Of a DNA stretch of 64,000 bases, positions 46,487 to 56,114 are shown in pieces. Every line of letters starts with the position of its first letter. The first letter of the stretch is position 1. This stretch comes from Ralstonia pickettii (lineage in GTDB: Bacteria > Pseudomonadota > Gammaproteobacteria > Burkholderiales > Burkholderiaceae). The position numbers were made by a program, and so were the translations under genes. Under the pieces are notes generated by a model. It saw only the letters and a list, made by a program, of their open reading frames with translations, was not told the DNA's origin and ran no database searches. The stretch lies in assembly GCF_030582395.1 (NCBI RefSeq), contig NZ_CP104381.1, positions 3,348,001 through 3,412,000 on the forward strand, in the 5' to 3' direction.

Positions 46487-48958
46487 CTACGCGAGTTTTA
46501 CGAACAGTATGGAAACCTGGGCCCCGACGGTGTCGGTACCCGATGTGCCCGATGTTGTGCTGGACTGGCGGTTGCGCAATTCGATGCGCGCTCCGTGCTC
46601 GTCCATGATTTTCTTCACCATGGCCAAGCCCAGTCCTGTGCCCTTGGCTTTGGTCGTGACGTACGGCTCGAAGGCGCGGTTGAGGATGCGGGAAGAGAAC
46701 CCGCCGCCGTTGTCCGCGATCACAAGCCGCACGGCCTGCCGCCGCGCGCCCGAGGCGTCGTCGTATTCTACCGTGTCAGTTTGCAACATGACATGCGGAG
46801 CAGGTCGCCCGGCTGCTTCGTTCTCCGCCACGGCGTCCTGCGCGTTCTGCAGCAGGTTGTGGATGACCTGGCGCAGCTGCGTCGGGTCGCCCTTGATGAG
46901 CGGCAGATTGGCGCCCAGCTTGGCCTCGATGACCGGATGATCGCGGCGGTCCGGGTGATCGATGCCGTACAGGTGCAGCACCTCGGCGGCCAGCGCGTTC
47001 AGATCCAGCTCCTGCAGCATGGCCGGCGGCGTGCGGGCGTAGTCGCGGAAGTCATCGACCATGCGCTTCATCGCCGACACTTGGTTGACGATGGTGGTGG
47101 CACCGCGTCGTAACACCTCGGCGTCGGCGTCCGACAGCTTGGGCGAAAGCTTCATCTCCAGGCGTTCGGCCGAGAGCTGGATGGGCGTGAGCGGATTCTT
47201 GATCTCATGCGCCAGCCGCCGCGCGACTTCGCCCCACGCCACGGAGCGCTGCGCCGAGATCACGTCGGAGATATCGTCGAACACCACCACATAGCCGCGC
47301 TCGGTGCCGTGCGCGCCCACTGAAGGGCCGGGCAGGCGCGTGCCGCGCACCAGCAGCGTGAGCGGCTCGTCTTCGTCTTCGAGCGGAATTTCGACCTGCT
47401 TCTGCCAGTGGGCCACTGCGCCGCCGGCAGCCGTGCTGGCGTCTTGTTCGGCAAAGGCCTGTTCGACCACCGGCGCGAAGGCGGCCACCGGCGTGATGCT
47501 GGTCAGCGCCTGCCCGACCCACGCGCCGAAGGGCTGTTTGAAGATGCGCTCGGCACCCGGGTTGGCGGTCAGCAGCACAAAGCGATGGTCGAACACGAAG
47601 ACGCCCGCAGTCAGGTTGGTCAGCACGCTCTCAAGATAGGCCTTCGATTGCTCGAGTGCCGCGCGATTCTGCTCGACGGCGCGGCGCGCGTCGGCCAACT
47701 GCCGCGTCATCTGGTTGAACTGCTGGGTGAGTACACCCAGTTCATCACGCGTATGCAGCTCCCGCTTGGGGGAGAGATCGCCTTCGGCCACTTCGCGCGT
47801 GCCTTGGAGCAGCATTAGCAGTGGCCGTGCCAGCTGCGCGCCGAGCAGCAGCGCGAGCATCACCGCGATGAACACCGCCAGGAACAGCGTGAGCGTGAGC
47901 GTGCCGATGTACATCTTTCGCAGGCCGGTGCGGCCGAGCGCTTTCTCCTGATATTCCTGGTACGCGCGCTGGACAGCGTCTGCATTGCGGGCAAGCGCCT
48001 GCGGCACCGGCTGCACGAGCTGCAGGAAGCGTTCTTCGCGGCCGCTCTCTCCAATCAGGCCGAAGCCACGCGAGGTGCTGCTGCCATCTTCCGGCCGGCG
48101 GTCTGCGAGCAAACCGGTGCCGGCCCATTTGCGTGCCGGCGTGCTCAGCCCGAGGCTCGGTTCTTCGCGCGATGACGTACCCAGCGCCACCACGACATGC
48201 AGTTGGTACAGATCGCTGCGGCGGCTGCCATTGCGCGCGGCCGGTGCCGAAGCGGCGGGCGCGGAGGCACTATCGGATTCCGTATCGCTGCCGCCCTCCA
48301 GGCTGGCATAGCCGCCCGGCGCGCGGGCCTGCTCCAGCACGGCCTGGTCGGGCAGGTTCGGCACCAGCGTGTCATAAGTGTTTGACGCCGTGGCGATCAC
48401 GCGCCCGCTGGCCGTGAAGATGGTCGCCTCCTGCACGCCAAACTGCTCGCGCAATCGATTGAGCGTGATGGCCGTGGCCGACGCGGACCCGTCGCCTACC
48501 TGCTCGGCGATCAGGCGGCCCTTGTTCTGCAGATCGGCCAGCGCCGTGTCCATGGTGGACCGCCCGAGGTTCAGGCCGGCCTCCAGCGCCGACTCGACCT
48601 TCACGTCGAACCACGACTCGATACTGCGCGACACGAACTGCAGCGACACCAGATAGATCAGCACGCCGGGCAGGACGCCCACCACGCCAAAGAACACCGC
48701 CAGCTTGGTCATCAGCCGCGTGCCGAACTTGCCGCGCCGCGCGCGCAGCGCGAGCGCCAGCATCAGCCCGCCGATGATCACCACCAGCAGCACCCCGATG
48801 ACGAGGTTGACCTTGTAGAGCAGCGTGAAATACCGGTCGAAGAATTCTGTGTTGGCCGATGCGGCGGCCAGCAGCCCCACCAGCACGATCGCCAGAAAGA
48901 CGATGGTGCCCGCCACCACCTGATAGAGCAGCCGCTTGTAGCTGCGATCGAAGATCAT
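46487..48958 (-). CDS. NtrY-like membrane sensor histidine kinase
   Basis: 823 residues from the ATG complement at 48956-48958, which overlaps the DUF4390 stop by four bases. Several N-terminal membrane helices (about 12-35, 48-70, 83-105) and another near 370-395 frame a periplasmic loop with Ala/Ser-rich low-complexity stretches. A HAMP segment (ARPLLMLLQGTREVAEGDL) and a PAS domain (ESVLTNLTAGVFVFDHRFVLL) follow. The H box is RRLAHEIKNPLTPIQLSAERL, and the ATPase N and G boxes are VIHNLLQNAQDA, VIADNGGGF and GTGLGLAMVKKI. It pairs with the NtrX-like regulator. The stimulus is unknown; relatives report nitrogen or redox state. Confidence 0.93.
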   Translation of the reverse strand: MIFDRSYKRLLYQVVAGTIVFLAIVLVGLLAAASANTEFFDRYFTLLYKVNLVIGVLLVVIIGGLMLALALRARRGKFGTRLMTKLAVFFGVVGVLPGVLIYLVSLQFVSRSIESWFDVKVESALEAGLNLGRSTMDTALADLQNKGRLIAEQVGDGSASATAITLNRLREQFGVQEATIFTASGRVIATASNTYDTLVPNLPDQAVLEQARAPGGYASLEGGSDTESDSASAPAASAPAARNGSRRSDLYQLHVVVALGTSSREEPSLGLSTPARKWAGTGLLADRRPEDGSSTSRGFGLIGESGREERFLQLVQPVPQALARNADAVQRAYQEYQEKALGRTGLRKMYIGTLTLTLFLAVFIAVMLALLLGAQLARPLLMLLQGTREVAEGDLSPKRELHTRDELGVLTQQFNQMTRQLADARRAVEQNRAALEQSKAYLESVLTNLTAGVFVFDHRFVLLTANPGAERIFKQPFGAWVGQALTSITPVAAFAPVVEQAFAEQDASTAAGGAVAHWQKQVEIPLEDEDEPLTLLVRGTRLPGPSVGAHGTERGYVVVFDDISDVISAQRSVAWGEVARRLAHEIKNPLTPIQLSAERLEMKLSPKLSDADAEVLRRGATTIVNQVSAMKRMVDDFRDYARTPPAMLQELDLNALAAEVLHLYGIDHPDRRDHPVIEAKLGANLPLIKGDPTQLRQVIHNLLQNAQDAVAENEAAGRPAPHVMLQTDTVEYDDASGARRQAVRLVIADNGGGFSSRILNRAFEPYVTTKAKGTGLGLAMVKKIMDEHGARIELRNRQSSTTSGTSGTDTVGAQVSILFVKLA

Positions 48959-49725
48959 TTGGCGGGCGCCAGCAACGTGCCTGCGCTGGACGGGCCGGCG
49001 CTCATCCCCCAGCCCGGATTGGGCGACAGACCGGACGAGCCGGAAGCCGGCGGCGTGGAAGCCGGTGCGCTGGGCGGTGGCGCAGCGGGCGCGGGCGACG
49101 GGGCCGGCGGAGGCTCGTTCGGCACCAGCAGGTTGAAGCGCTTCCAATCGGAGCTGAGATTCCAGTCGCGCGTATTGACTGCGTTGATCTGGAACGGCTT
49201 GGGCAGCTGCGTCACGTCCAGGCGCATGCGCACTTCGGCCTGCACGGTTTCGCCGGCCTTGACTGCGCGCTGCTCGAACACGCGCCAGCCGCGCACGTGC
49301 TGCATGAAGTCGACGGCGTCTTTCAGTCGCGAGAATGGCACCTGCAGGCCGCCGGTCGACACGCGGTACTGGCGTGTGAGCGGGTGATACGACAGCCGCA
49401 CCACGCGCGTGGCGCTGATGGCGTGATCGTCAAACCAATACCAGCGTGGGCGGATCAGTTCGAATTCGACCAGGAAGTAGAGCGCGATGCCCTTGTTCAC
49501 CGCGTCTTCGAGGTTGCTGGGCAGGTCGAAATCGAAATCGGCCGACAGGTTCCAGCCGCCGTCGGCGTATTCGAGCTGCGCCCGGTTGATTTCGATGGAC
49601 TGTGCAGGCGCCGCGAGCGGCCACCAAAGCAGCATGCCCAATGCGACCAGCGCGACCAGCCGTTGCAGAATCTGCCGGAACCGGGTTTGCAGCAGCCGGA
49701 TCGATGGGCGAAGGATGACAGTCAC
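48955..49725 (-). CDS. DUF4390 exported protein, gene between rsmB and the ntrY-like kinase
   Basis: About 256 residues from a GTG start at 49723-49725 (VTVILRPSIRLLQ); no ATG is available once the end of rsmB at 49739 is respected. A single N-terminal hydrophobic signal (LVALVALGMLLWWPLAAPAQS) precedes a beta-rich domain (INRAQLEYADGGWNLSADFDF, ALYFLVEFELIRPRWYW). The tail is Pro/Ala/Ser-rich (about residues 205-256). The domain is known in beta- and gammaproteobacteria, always by this two-component system, but its function is not established. It overlaps the kinase start, so it is translationally linked to the sensor. Confidence 0.85.
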   Translation of the reverse strand: MTVILRPSIRLLQTRFRQILQRLVALVALGMLLWWPLAAPAQSIEINRAQLEYADGGWNLSADFDFDLPSNLEDAVNKGIALYFLVEFELIRPRWYWFDDHAISATRVVRLSYHPLTRQYRVSTGGLQVPFSRLKDAVDFMQHVRGWRVFEQRAVKAGETVQAEVRMRLDVTQLPKPFQINAVNTRDWNLSSDWKRFNLLVPNEPPPAPSPAPAAPPPSAPASTPPASGSSGLSPNPGWGMSAGPSSAGTLLAPAK

Positions 49726-49738
49726 AACGGTCGGTGCA

Positions 49739-51070
49739 TCAAGGCCGTTTCTGGAAAACCGCGTAAAAGAAGCCGTCGTGATCGAGCGGCAAGGGCGACG
49801 CGCCGGCCGCGAACCCGCTGGTCTGCGCCGCGTCGGGCGAGACCGGCAGCAACTGGCCGGGCGCGTGCAATCGTATCCCATCTTCCAGATGGCGTTCAAA
49901 CCATTGGGCCTGGTCTTCGCCTTCCGTCGGAAAAATCGAACAGGTGACATAAACCAGCTTGCCACCGGGCTTCAGGCATGCCCAGAGGGCGCGCACGATG
50001 TCCCGCTGCAGTCCGGCCAGTGCCTTCAGGTCGGCCGGGCGGCGCAGCCAGCGGATGTCCGGATGGCGCCGCACGATGCCGGCGGCCGAGCACGGCACAT
50101 CGGCCAGGATGCGGTCGAACGGTCGGCCGTCCCACCAGGTGTCGGGTTGCGCCGCGTCGCCGACGCAGAGCGTGGCGGTCTGGCTCAGGCGTGCGAGGTT
50201 TTCGGTGATACGCACGGCGCGCGCGGCATCCGACTCAAGCGCCGTGACGTCCAGGCCGTCGGCCAGCTCCAGCAGATGGCCGGTCTTGCCGCCGGGCGCG
50301 GCACAGGCATCGAGCACGCGCTGGCCGGGTGCCACGTCCAGCAACGTTGCCGCCAGTTGCGCACCGGCGTCCTGCACGGAGACAGCGCCGTCGGCAAAGC
50401 CCGGCAGTTCGGAAACGGGCACCGCGCGCGCAAGGCGTACGGCCTGCTCGCCGATGCGCTCGGCGTCGATGCCGGCTTCGGCCAGGCGTGCGAGATACGC
50501 GTCGACGGCAATGCGGCGCGGGTTCACGCGCAGCACCATCGGCGGGCGGCGGTTGCCGGCGGCCAGGATGGTTTGCCATGTGTCGGGATACGCGCTGCGT
50601 ACGGCGTCGATCCACCACGTCGGGTAGTTGGTGGCGGCCGACGGATCCGCCTGCATGTCTGCGACCAGCGCCTGTTGCTCGCGCAGGAAGCGGCGCAGCA
50701 CGCCGTTGATCATGCCCTTGCCGTGCGACAGCTTCGGATCGGCCGAGGCGGCCGTCACGGTCTGATCGACGACGGTGAACGGTGCATACGGCTGTGGATC
50801 GTCCAGCAATTGCGCGAGCGCCACGCGCAGCAGATTGGCGGCGCCTTCGGCGGGCGGGCGCGGGATCAGCGTGCGGATCAGCCAATCGGTGCTGCCGAGC
50901 CATCGGGTGGCGCGGTAGGCGAGATCCTGCACGGCGCCGCGCACGGGTGCGGGCTGCCCTTGGCAGACGGCATCGATGGCTTGCGGCAATGCCGTGCCCT
51001 GCCGCAGCTTGCCCAGTGCAACGGCGGCAAGCGACAAGGCATGGGCGAGGGAATCGGGCGGCAGGCGCAT
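49739..51070 (-). CDS. rsmB: 16S rRNA (cytosine-967-C5)-methyltransferase RsmB
   Basis: 443 residues from the internal Met (MRLPPDSLAHAL). The frame also opens at 51103 but that start lies inside a hairpin. The N-terminal NusB-like RNA-binding domain covers about 1-140. The methyltransferase domain has the SAM loop VLDACAAPGGKTGHLLEL, motif IV DRILADVPCSAAGIVRRHPDIRW and motif VI with the catalytic cysteine (YVTCSIFPTEGEDQ). It modifies C967 of 16S rRNA. It forms an operon with DUF4390 and the NtrYX-like genes; the DUF4390 start is within 14 bases of its stop. Confidence 0.95.
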   Translation of the reverse strand: MRLPPDSLAHALSLAAVALGKLRQGTALPQAIDAVCQGQPAPVRGAVQDLAYRATRWLGSTDWLIRTLIPRPPAEGAANLLRVALAQLLDDPQPYAPFTVVDQTVTAASADPKLSHGKGMINGVLRRFLREQQALVADMQADPSAATNYPTWWIDAVRSAYPDTWQTILAAGNRRPPMVLRVNPRRIAVDAYLARLAEAGIDAERIGEQAVRLARAVPVSELPGFADGAVSVQDAGAQLAATLLDVAPGQRVLDACAAPGGKTGHLLELADGLDVTALESDAARAVRITENLARLSQTATLCVGDAAQPDTWWDGRPFDRILADVPCSAAGIVRRHPDIRWLRRPADLKALAGLQRDIVRALWACLKPGGKLVYVTCSIFPTEGEDQAQWFERHLEDGIRLHAPGQLLPVSPDAAQTSGFAAGASPLPLDHDGFFYAVFQKRP

Positions 51071-51104
51071 CGGGCAGCAGGAAATCAGGCGGACAAAATG
51101 CAAC

Positions 51105-51125
51105 GAGCCCGCGATGGGCGGGCTC
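51105..51125 (-). terminator. hairpin after htpX, weak terminator
   Basis: GAGCCCGC (51105-51112) pairs with GCGGGCTC (51118-51125). On the minus strand it is followed by GTTGCATTTTG, so the U-tract is delayed and termination may be partial. It overlaps the longest possible rsmB start. Confidence 0.5.
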
Positions 51126-51173
51126 GTGCGGACTGCGGAAGTATAAAGGAAGCGCCCCGTCGGGCTGCCGCTT

Positions 51174-52034
51174 TTACGCGGGATATTGCCCCGTCTGCGC
51201 CATCTGCATCAGGCGCGCGATGCGCTCTTCCGTGGCCGGGTGCGTGCTGAACAGGTTGGCCAGGCCGCCGCCATGCAGCGGGTTCATGATCATCATTTGC
51301 GCGGTGGCGGGGTGAGCTTCGGCGGCGGCAAACGGAATGCCGGCCGCATAGCGGTGGATCTTGTCCAGCGCTGAGGCCAGCGCCTGCGGGTCGCCGCTGA
51401 TGGTCGCGCCGCCACGGTCGGCTTCGAACTCGCGCGCGCGGGAAATCGCCATCTGGATCATCGCGGCCGCCAGCGGCGCGAGGATCGCCACCGCAATCCC
51501 GGCGATCGGGTTGGCGGGGCGCCCCTCGCTGTCGCGACCGCCGAAGAACACGGCAAAGTTCGCCAGCGCCGAGATCGCACCGGCCATGGTCGCCGAGATG
51601 GTCGAGATCAGGATGTCGCGGTGCTGCACGTGCGCCAGCTCGTGCGCCATCACGCCGCGCAGCTCGCGTTCCGACAGGATATTAAGGATGCCGGTGGTGG
51701 CGGCCACGGCGGCGTGCTCCGGGTTGCGGCCGGTGGCGAATGCATTGGGCTGCGCTTCGTCGATGAGATAGACGCGCGGCATGGGCAGGCCGGCGCGGCC
51801 GGCAAGCTCCTGCACCATCCGATAGAACTGCGGCGCGCTGGTCTCGTTGACTTCCTGCGCGTTGTACATGCGCAGCACCATCTTGTCGGAGAACCAGTAC
51901 GAGAAGAAATTCATGCCCAGCGCGAACAGCAGCGCCAGAATCATCCCGCTGCGTCCGCCGATCATGCCGCCGATGACGATGAACAGCGCGGTGATCGCTG
52001 CCATCAACATGAAGGTCTTGATCCAGTTGAACAT
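51174..52034 (-). CDS. htpX: zinc metalloprotease HtpX
   Basis: Inner-membrane M48 protease of 286 residues that removes misfolded membrane proteins. Two N-terminal helices ([20 protein letters not shown] and [18 protein letters not shown]), the catalytic zinc site HELAH (His131, Glu132, His135), two more helices around [19 protein letters not shown] and [17 protein letters not shown], and the third ligand Glu in REFEADRGG. The C-terminal [25 protein letters not shown] is typical. Transcribed toward rsmB. Confidence 0.96.
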   Translation of the reverse strand: MFNWIKTFMLMAAITALFIVIGGMIGGRSGMILALLFALGMNFFSYWFSDKMVLRMYNAQEVNETSAPQFYRMVQELAGRAGLPMPRVYLIDEAQPNAFATGRNPEHAAVAATTGILNILSERELRGVMAHELAHVQHRDILISTISATMAGAISALANFAVFFGGRDSEGRPANPIAGIAVAILAPLAAAMIQMAISRAREFEADRGGATISGDPQALASALDKIHRYAAGIPFAAAEAHPATAQMMIMNPLHGGGLANLFSTHPATEERIARLMQMAQTGQYPA

Positions 52035-52152
52035 GGGGGCGTGGCTCCTGTGGGTGTTGGGGTGTGAAGTCGTTAGATCGCGATAATCGCTGAAAATTCA
52101 AGGGTTTGCGCGGCAGTTGCGCGATATTTCGCCGCAGATGATGCTTGACGCA

Positions 52153-52809
52153 TCAACGGGTGGTGAACGCCAACCGCGCACCAAGCCCAATGAACGCCGT
52201 GCCGACCACGCGATCGAGCCAGCGTTTGATCCCCGGCTTCCCCGCCACGCGGCGCGTGACGCTCGCGGCGACCCACGCCACAAGGCTGTTCCAGATCGTC
52301 GACATGACGATGAACACCGCCCCCAATGCCAGGAACGCCAGCGCCTTGTGGGCGGCGTGCGGATCGACGAACTGCGGGAAGAACGACAGGAAGAACAGCA
52401 CGACCTTCGGGTTCAACACATTGGTGAGGAACCCCTGCATGAACAACGATTTGAGCGGACGCGCGCGCTTGGCGGCGGGCGTCTCCGCTTGTTCGGCCGC
52501 GGCGTCATCACGTTCAGGCGGCGCCAGCAGCATGCGGCCGCCCAGATAGATCAGGTACGCCGCACCCACCACCTTGATGACCGTGAACGCCACGGTGGAC
52601 GCCGCCAGCAGCGCCGTCAGCCCGAACGCCACCGCCAGCACGTGCACGCAGCAACCGGCCGACACGCCTAGCGACGACAGCAGCCCCGCCGCTCGCCCTT
52701 GCGAGACGCTCCGCCCGACGATGTAGGCCGTGTCGGGCCCTGGCGTCACATTCAGCAGAAACACGGCCACCATGAAGAGCGGCAGATTGACGATGCCCAG
52801 GGCGGTCAT
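52153..52809 (-). CDS. LysE/RhtB-family amino-acid exporter
   Basis: 218 residues with about six hydrophobic helices. The family signature is near the N-terminus: LNVTPGPDTAYIVGRSVSQGRAAGLLSSLGVSAG. Further blocks are VIKVVGAAYLIYLGGRMLL and FMQGFLTNVLNPKVVLFFLSFFPQFV. Between helices 3 and 4 there is a charged loop rich in Ala/Glu. The ATG complement at 52807-52809 has an AAGGAT ribosome site and starts directly at the first helix. Substrate (homoserine, threonine, leucine or other) is not predictable. It follows fmt by 31 bases. Confidence 0.92.
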   Translation of the reverse strand: MTALGIVNLPLFMVAVFLLNVTPGPDTAYIVGRSVSQGRAAGLLSSLGVSAGCCVHVLAVAFGLTALLAASTVAFTVIKVVGAAYLIYLGGRMLLAPPERDDAAAEQAETPAAKRARPLKSLFMQGFLTNVLNPKVVLFFLSFFPQFVDPHAAHKALAFLALGAVFIVMSTIWNSLVAWVAASVTRRVAGKPGIKRWLDRVVGTAFIGLGARLAFTTR

Positions 52810-52840
52810 GGCGAAATCCTTTTCTATATAGATGGCGCGA

Positions 52841-53824
52841 TTAGCCGCGCGATGCGAAGCGCTGGCCGGGCTGGATCGCCAGGCCTTGCAGGAATTCGCG
52901 CGCGGGCAGGCGTTTGCCACCGGGCTTCTGCAACTGCGTCACACGCAGTGCGCCGGCGCCGCAGGCGATGGTGACGCCCTCGGCGTTGGCGGCCAGGACC
53001 GTGCCGGGTTCCGCATCAGCCGGGCGATCGGCCAGCGCCTCGGCCTGCCAGAACTTGATCGCCACGCCATCCAGAGCGGCCGATGCGCCGGGAAACGGAT
53101 TGAACGCATGCACCTGCCGCAGCAGCGCGGCGGCGTGCCGCGACCAATCGAGCGCGGCTTCGTCCTTGGCGATCTTCTCCGCATACGTGATGCCTTCGGC
53201 CGGCTGCGGCGTGGCGTCGAGCTTGCCGTCCTGCGCCAGCTTGGCGAGCGCCTCAACCACCATGCGTCCGCCGAGCGCAGCCAGCGTGTCGTGCAGCGTG
53301 CCGGTCGTGTCCGTCAGGCCGATGGGCACGCGTTCCATGGCGATCATGTCGCCGGTGTCCAGACCCGCATCCATCTGCATGAGCGTGATGCCCGATTCGG
53401 CATCGCCCGCTTCGATCGCGCGGTGGATGGGCGCCGCACCACGCCAGCGCGGCAGTAGCGACGCGTGGATGTTGATGCAGCCAAAGCGCGGCAGGTCGAG
53501 CACTTCCTGCGGCAGGATCAGGCCGTAGGCCGCGACGACCATCACGTCGGGACGCTGGGCGGCCAGGGCGTCGATGGCTTCGGCGGCTTCCTGTGGATAC
53601 TTGCCAGTGCGACGTAGCGACGGCGGCTGCAGGATCGGCGCGAACCCATGCGTGACGGCGTACTGCTTGACGGGGCTTGACTGCAATTGCATGCCGCGGC
53701 CGGCTGGACGATCTGGCTGACTCAGCACGGCAACGACGGGAAAGCCGGCCTGGTGGATCGCCGCCAGGGCAATCTGCGCAAATTCAGGTGTGCCGGCAAA
53801 CGCTACGCGAAGGGTGGACGTCAT
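52841..53824 (-). CDS. fmt: methionyl-tRNA formyltransferase
   Basis: Formylates initiator Met-tRNA with 10-formyl-THF. 327 residues. [20 protein letters not shown] opens the formyltransferase fold, [42 protein letters not shown] is the diagnostic block with the catalytic Asn-x-His, and [16 protein letters not shown] carries the catalytic Asp. [11 protein letters not shown] begins the C-terminal OB domain that binds tRNA. Its usual neighbour def is here 3.5 kb upstream, separated by two glycan genes on the same strand. Confidence 0.97.
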   Translation of the reverse strand: MTSTLRVAFAGTPEFAQIALAAIHQAGFPVVAVLSQPDRPAGRGMQLQSSPVKQYAVTHGFAPILQPPSLRRTGKYPQEAAEAIDALAAQRPDVMVVAAYGLILPQEVLDLPRFGCINIHASLLPRWRGAAPIHRAIEAGDAESGITLMQMDAGLDTGDMIAMERVPIGLTDTTGTLHDTLAALGGRMVVEALAKLAQDGKLDATPQPAEGITYAEKIAKDEAALDWSRHAAALLRQVHAFNPFPGASAALDGVAIKFWQAEALADRPADAEPGTVLAANAEGVTIACGAGALRVTQLQKPGGKRLPAREFLQGLAIQPGQRFASRG

Positions 53825-53881
53825 GGCTGGAAAAGCGAAAACGAAGGGAAGCGCGCTACACGACAGCGTAGCGCATTGGGC

Positions 53882-55921
53882 TTAGCGACGGCCGCGATGC
53901 GGGGTGTCGGTCAGCGGCACGATGGGCTCGGGCGATGGCAACGCCTCCGGCCCCCCATTGCTGCGCCGCTGGAACAGCGAGAAGGTTTCGTTGGTGTCGC
54001 CCGGACGGCTGCCGCGCCAGACCATTTCCCAATTGTCGCCGTGCGGCCGGCGTCGGGCGTGTTCCGGGCGTTTTTCCAGCACGAGTATCAGGTCGCAGGT
54101 GCGCGCGGTCGGGTTCGGGCGGAGGGCGTCGCCGGCGCCGCTGTGACCCAGCAGCCATTTGACGGGGCGCACGCCGGTTTCGTAGTGCATCAGTGCGCGT
54201 TCGCTTTCGCCCATGCCGCGCGTGGCCACGCAAATCTGCGCTGATTGCAGCACTGGCTTGATCGCCTGGAACAGCGGGCGGTAGCTGCGGGCGTCGTCCA
54301 CCCATGGCATCAGCAGCGTGCCTAGCAGACCCCACACCATGCCCAGGCCGGCCGCCCATGCGACCACGCCCGAACGTGCGGGCCGCAGCCACACGCAGGC
54401 GGCCCACAGCGCTGTAATGCCCCCTGCCGCCAATACGGCGACCGGGTGGATCAGCATGTCATACGGCAGCGGGAGCACGCGCCCCAGCATCTTGGCCAGC
54501 CAGCCCGGCAGCAATTGCCCGCCGCTGGTCACGAGCGCCCCCCACACCGCCCAGACCACCAGGCCCAGCACGCCGAACAACGCCACCGCCGCGCCCCATG
54601 CGCGTGCGCGCCACGCTGGCGCAATCAGTAGGAGCATTGGCGCTCCGAGCAGCGCCAGCGCGGGTTGCAGCGGCATCAGGTAGACATCGCGCAGACCAAC
54701 TGAGCGCAGGAAGACCGCCAGCGTCACCAGGACGAACAGCGCAACCGCTACGTGTCCTTGATAGGGCAGCAGCCATGCGACGCGCGCGCCGGGCCCCCGC
54801 TGTCGCACCAGTTTCGTCAGCGAGATCCCCAGCATGCCGAGCGCTGGCCATACGGCAGGTGTACCTGTCAGGAAGATCGAGCGCACCGCGGTCGTCAACG
54901 TATTCCTTTCGCCCTCCAGCCCTGAAAAACCGAAGAAGCGGCCGAAGTTGTTGATCCAGAACCACTCGACAAACAGTTCCGGCGACGTGCGCCAGAAGAC
55001 GATCGGCCAAATCAGCAGCCACGGAGCTGCCACCGCCAGTGAGATCAGATAAAAACGCCACGCCTGGCGGCTACGAAAATGGGGCAGCAGGGCCATCGCC
55101 GCTAACACCGTGACGGCAAAGAGGCCCGGCACGAGCACTCCCTTGCTAAGAAATGCCACGCCCACGCCGGTACCGAACCACAATGCGGGGCGCAACACCT
55201 TTACGCCGTCGCTGCCGCCCGCCTCACCTGCCTTGGCGTAGCGGACTAGACCGTATAGCGCAGTGGCCGTGCCGGCCAGTTGCGGCACATCGGCAATGAA
55301 CTTGTGTATGTGCTCGACCAACCCAATGCAGCCCGCAAAGAGCAGCAGGGCCCCTAGTGCATAGCCGCTCAGGTCCTCGGTGTTGGCATTCGGCCCCTCC
55401 AAACGCCAGTCGGGGGCAATTGGCCCGTGTTCGCGTGTAAACGTCGCCTGGATGCGTAGTCGCCAGTGCCATGCCTCTTCGCGCAGTAGCCTCGCAGTGC
55501 GCCATATGGTCAGGCAGGTCAGCGCCATCCAGAGCACGATCGCAATCCGCACAGCTTCGTGCGGCTGGAGCTCGGGCACTGCCAGTGCTGCCAGTGCTCC
55601 GCTCCAGTACAGCAGCGGCGGTTTTTCGACAAACGGCTCAAACGCCACATTTGGCACGATCCAATCGCCGCGCTCGAGGATGTTGAGAACTACCCCGAAT
55701 GAATAAGGCTCATCTGCCTTCCAGGGGGCCCGCCAGAACGTACCGGCGATTAGATATGCGCATACCATCAGCACGATGGCTACCTGCCAGTGCCGCGCCA
55801 TGGCCATTGCAGGACTCGTCGGTCGCTTCCGGCCCTCTGACCCGGGAACGGCGCGGCCGGGCCCTTCGCCCTCATAGGACAAGCGCTTGTCACCAATTGC
55901 CCCAGGGCTTGGCTCTTTCAT
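53882..55921 (-). CDS. GT39/ArnT-like membrane glycosyltransferase
   Basis: 679 residues with about eleven membrane helices. The first periplasmic loop has WRAPWKADEPYSFGVVLNI; the Asp-Glu pair is the catalytic motif of the dolichyl/undecaprenyl-phosphate-sugar transferases (PMT, ArnT). PPLLYWSGALAAL follows, as in ArnT, where the PLLYW loop is conserved. Such enzymes move a sugar from a polyprenyl carrier to lipid A, glycans or proteins on the periplasmic side. The C-terminal ~120 residues are a soluble domain. The preferred start is the ATG complement at 55919-55921; a Met 31 codons upstream is open. It lies between fmt and def, an unusual position. Confidence 0.85.
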   Translation of the reverse strand: MKEPSPGAIGDKRLSYEGEGPGRAVPGSEGRKRPTSPAMAMARHWQVAIVLMVCAYLIAGTFWRAPWKADEPYSFGVVLNILERGDWIVPNVAFEPFVEKPPLLYWSGALAALAVPELQPHEAVRIAIVLWMALTCLTIWRTARLLREEAWHWRLRIQATFTREHGPIAPDWRLEGPNANTEDLSGYALGALLLFAGCIGLVEHIHKFIADVPQLAGTATALYGLVRYAKAGEAGGSDGVKVLRPALWFGTGVGVAFLSKGVLVPGLFAVTVLAAMALLPHFRSRQAWRFYLISLAVAAPWLLIWPIVFWRTSPELFVEWFWINNFGRFFGFSGLEGERNTLTTAVRSIFLTGTPAVWPALGMLGISLTKLVRQRGPGARVAWLLPYQGHVAVALFVLVTLAVFLRSVGLRDVYLMPLQPALALLGAPMLLLIAPAWRARAWGAAVALFGVLGLVVWAVWGALVTSGGQLLPGWLAKMLGRVLPLPYDMLIHPVAVLAAGGITALWAACVWLRPARSGVVAWAAGLGMVWGLLGTLLMPWVDDARSYRPLFQAIKPVLQSAQICVATRGMGESERALMHYETGVRPVKWLLGHSGAGDALRPNPTARTCDLILVLEKRPEHARRRPHGDNWEMVWRGSRPGDTNETFSLFQRRSNGGPEALPSPEPIVPLTDTPHRGRR

Positions 55922-56114
55922 GGTTTGAAGCTCGACTGTCTTTTCGTATTCGTGCGAGATCGTTTGAACCGCGGTGACGCGGGAGAAAGGGCGCGAGAAA
56001 CGATCGCAGTTCACAACCGTGGCGATGAACGGAATGTTGCGCCAATGTATCGCAGCCTGCTGCCTGGTCCACGATCTTCACTTTGATCTAAAGCCCGCTT
56101 GCAGGGCCGCGAAT
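55922..56114 (-). other. gap between the two glycan genes, no feature seen
   Basis: 193 bases that would hold the leader of the GT39-like gene. It is visibly less GC-rich than its surroundings. No hairpin or promoter stood out. Confidence 0.3.
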
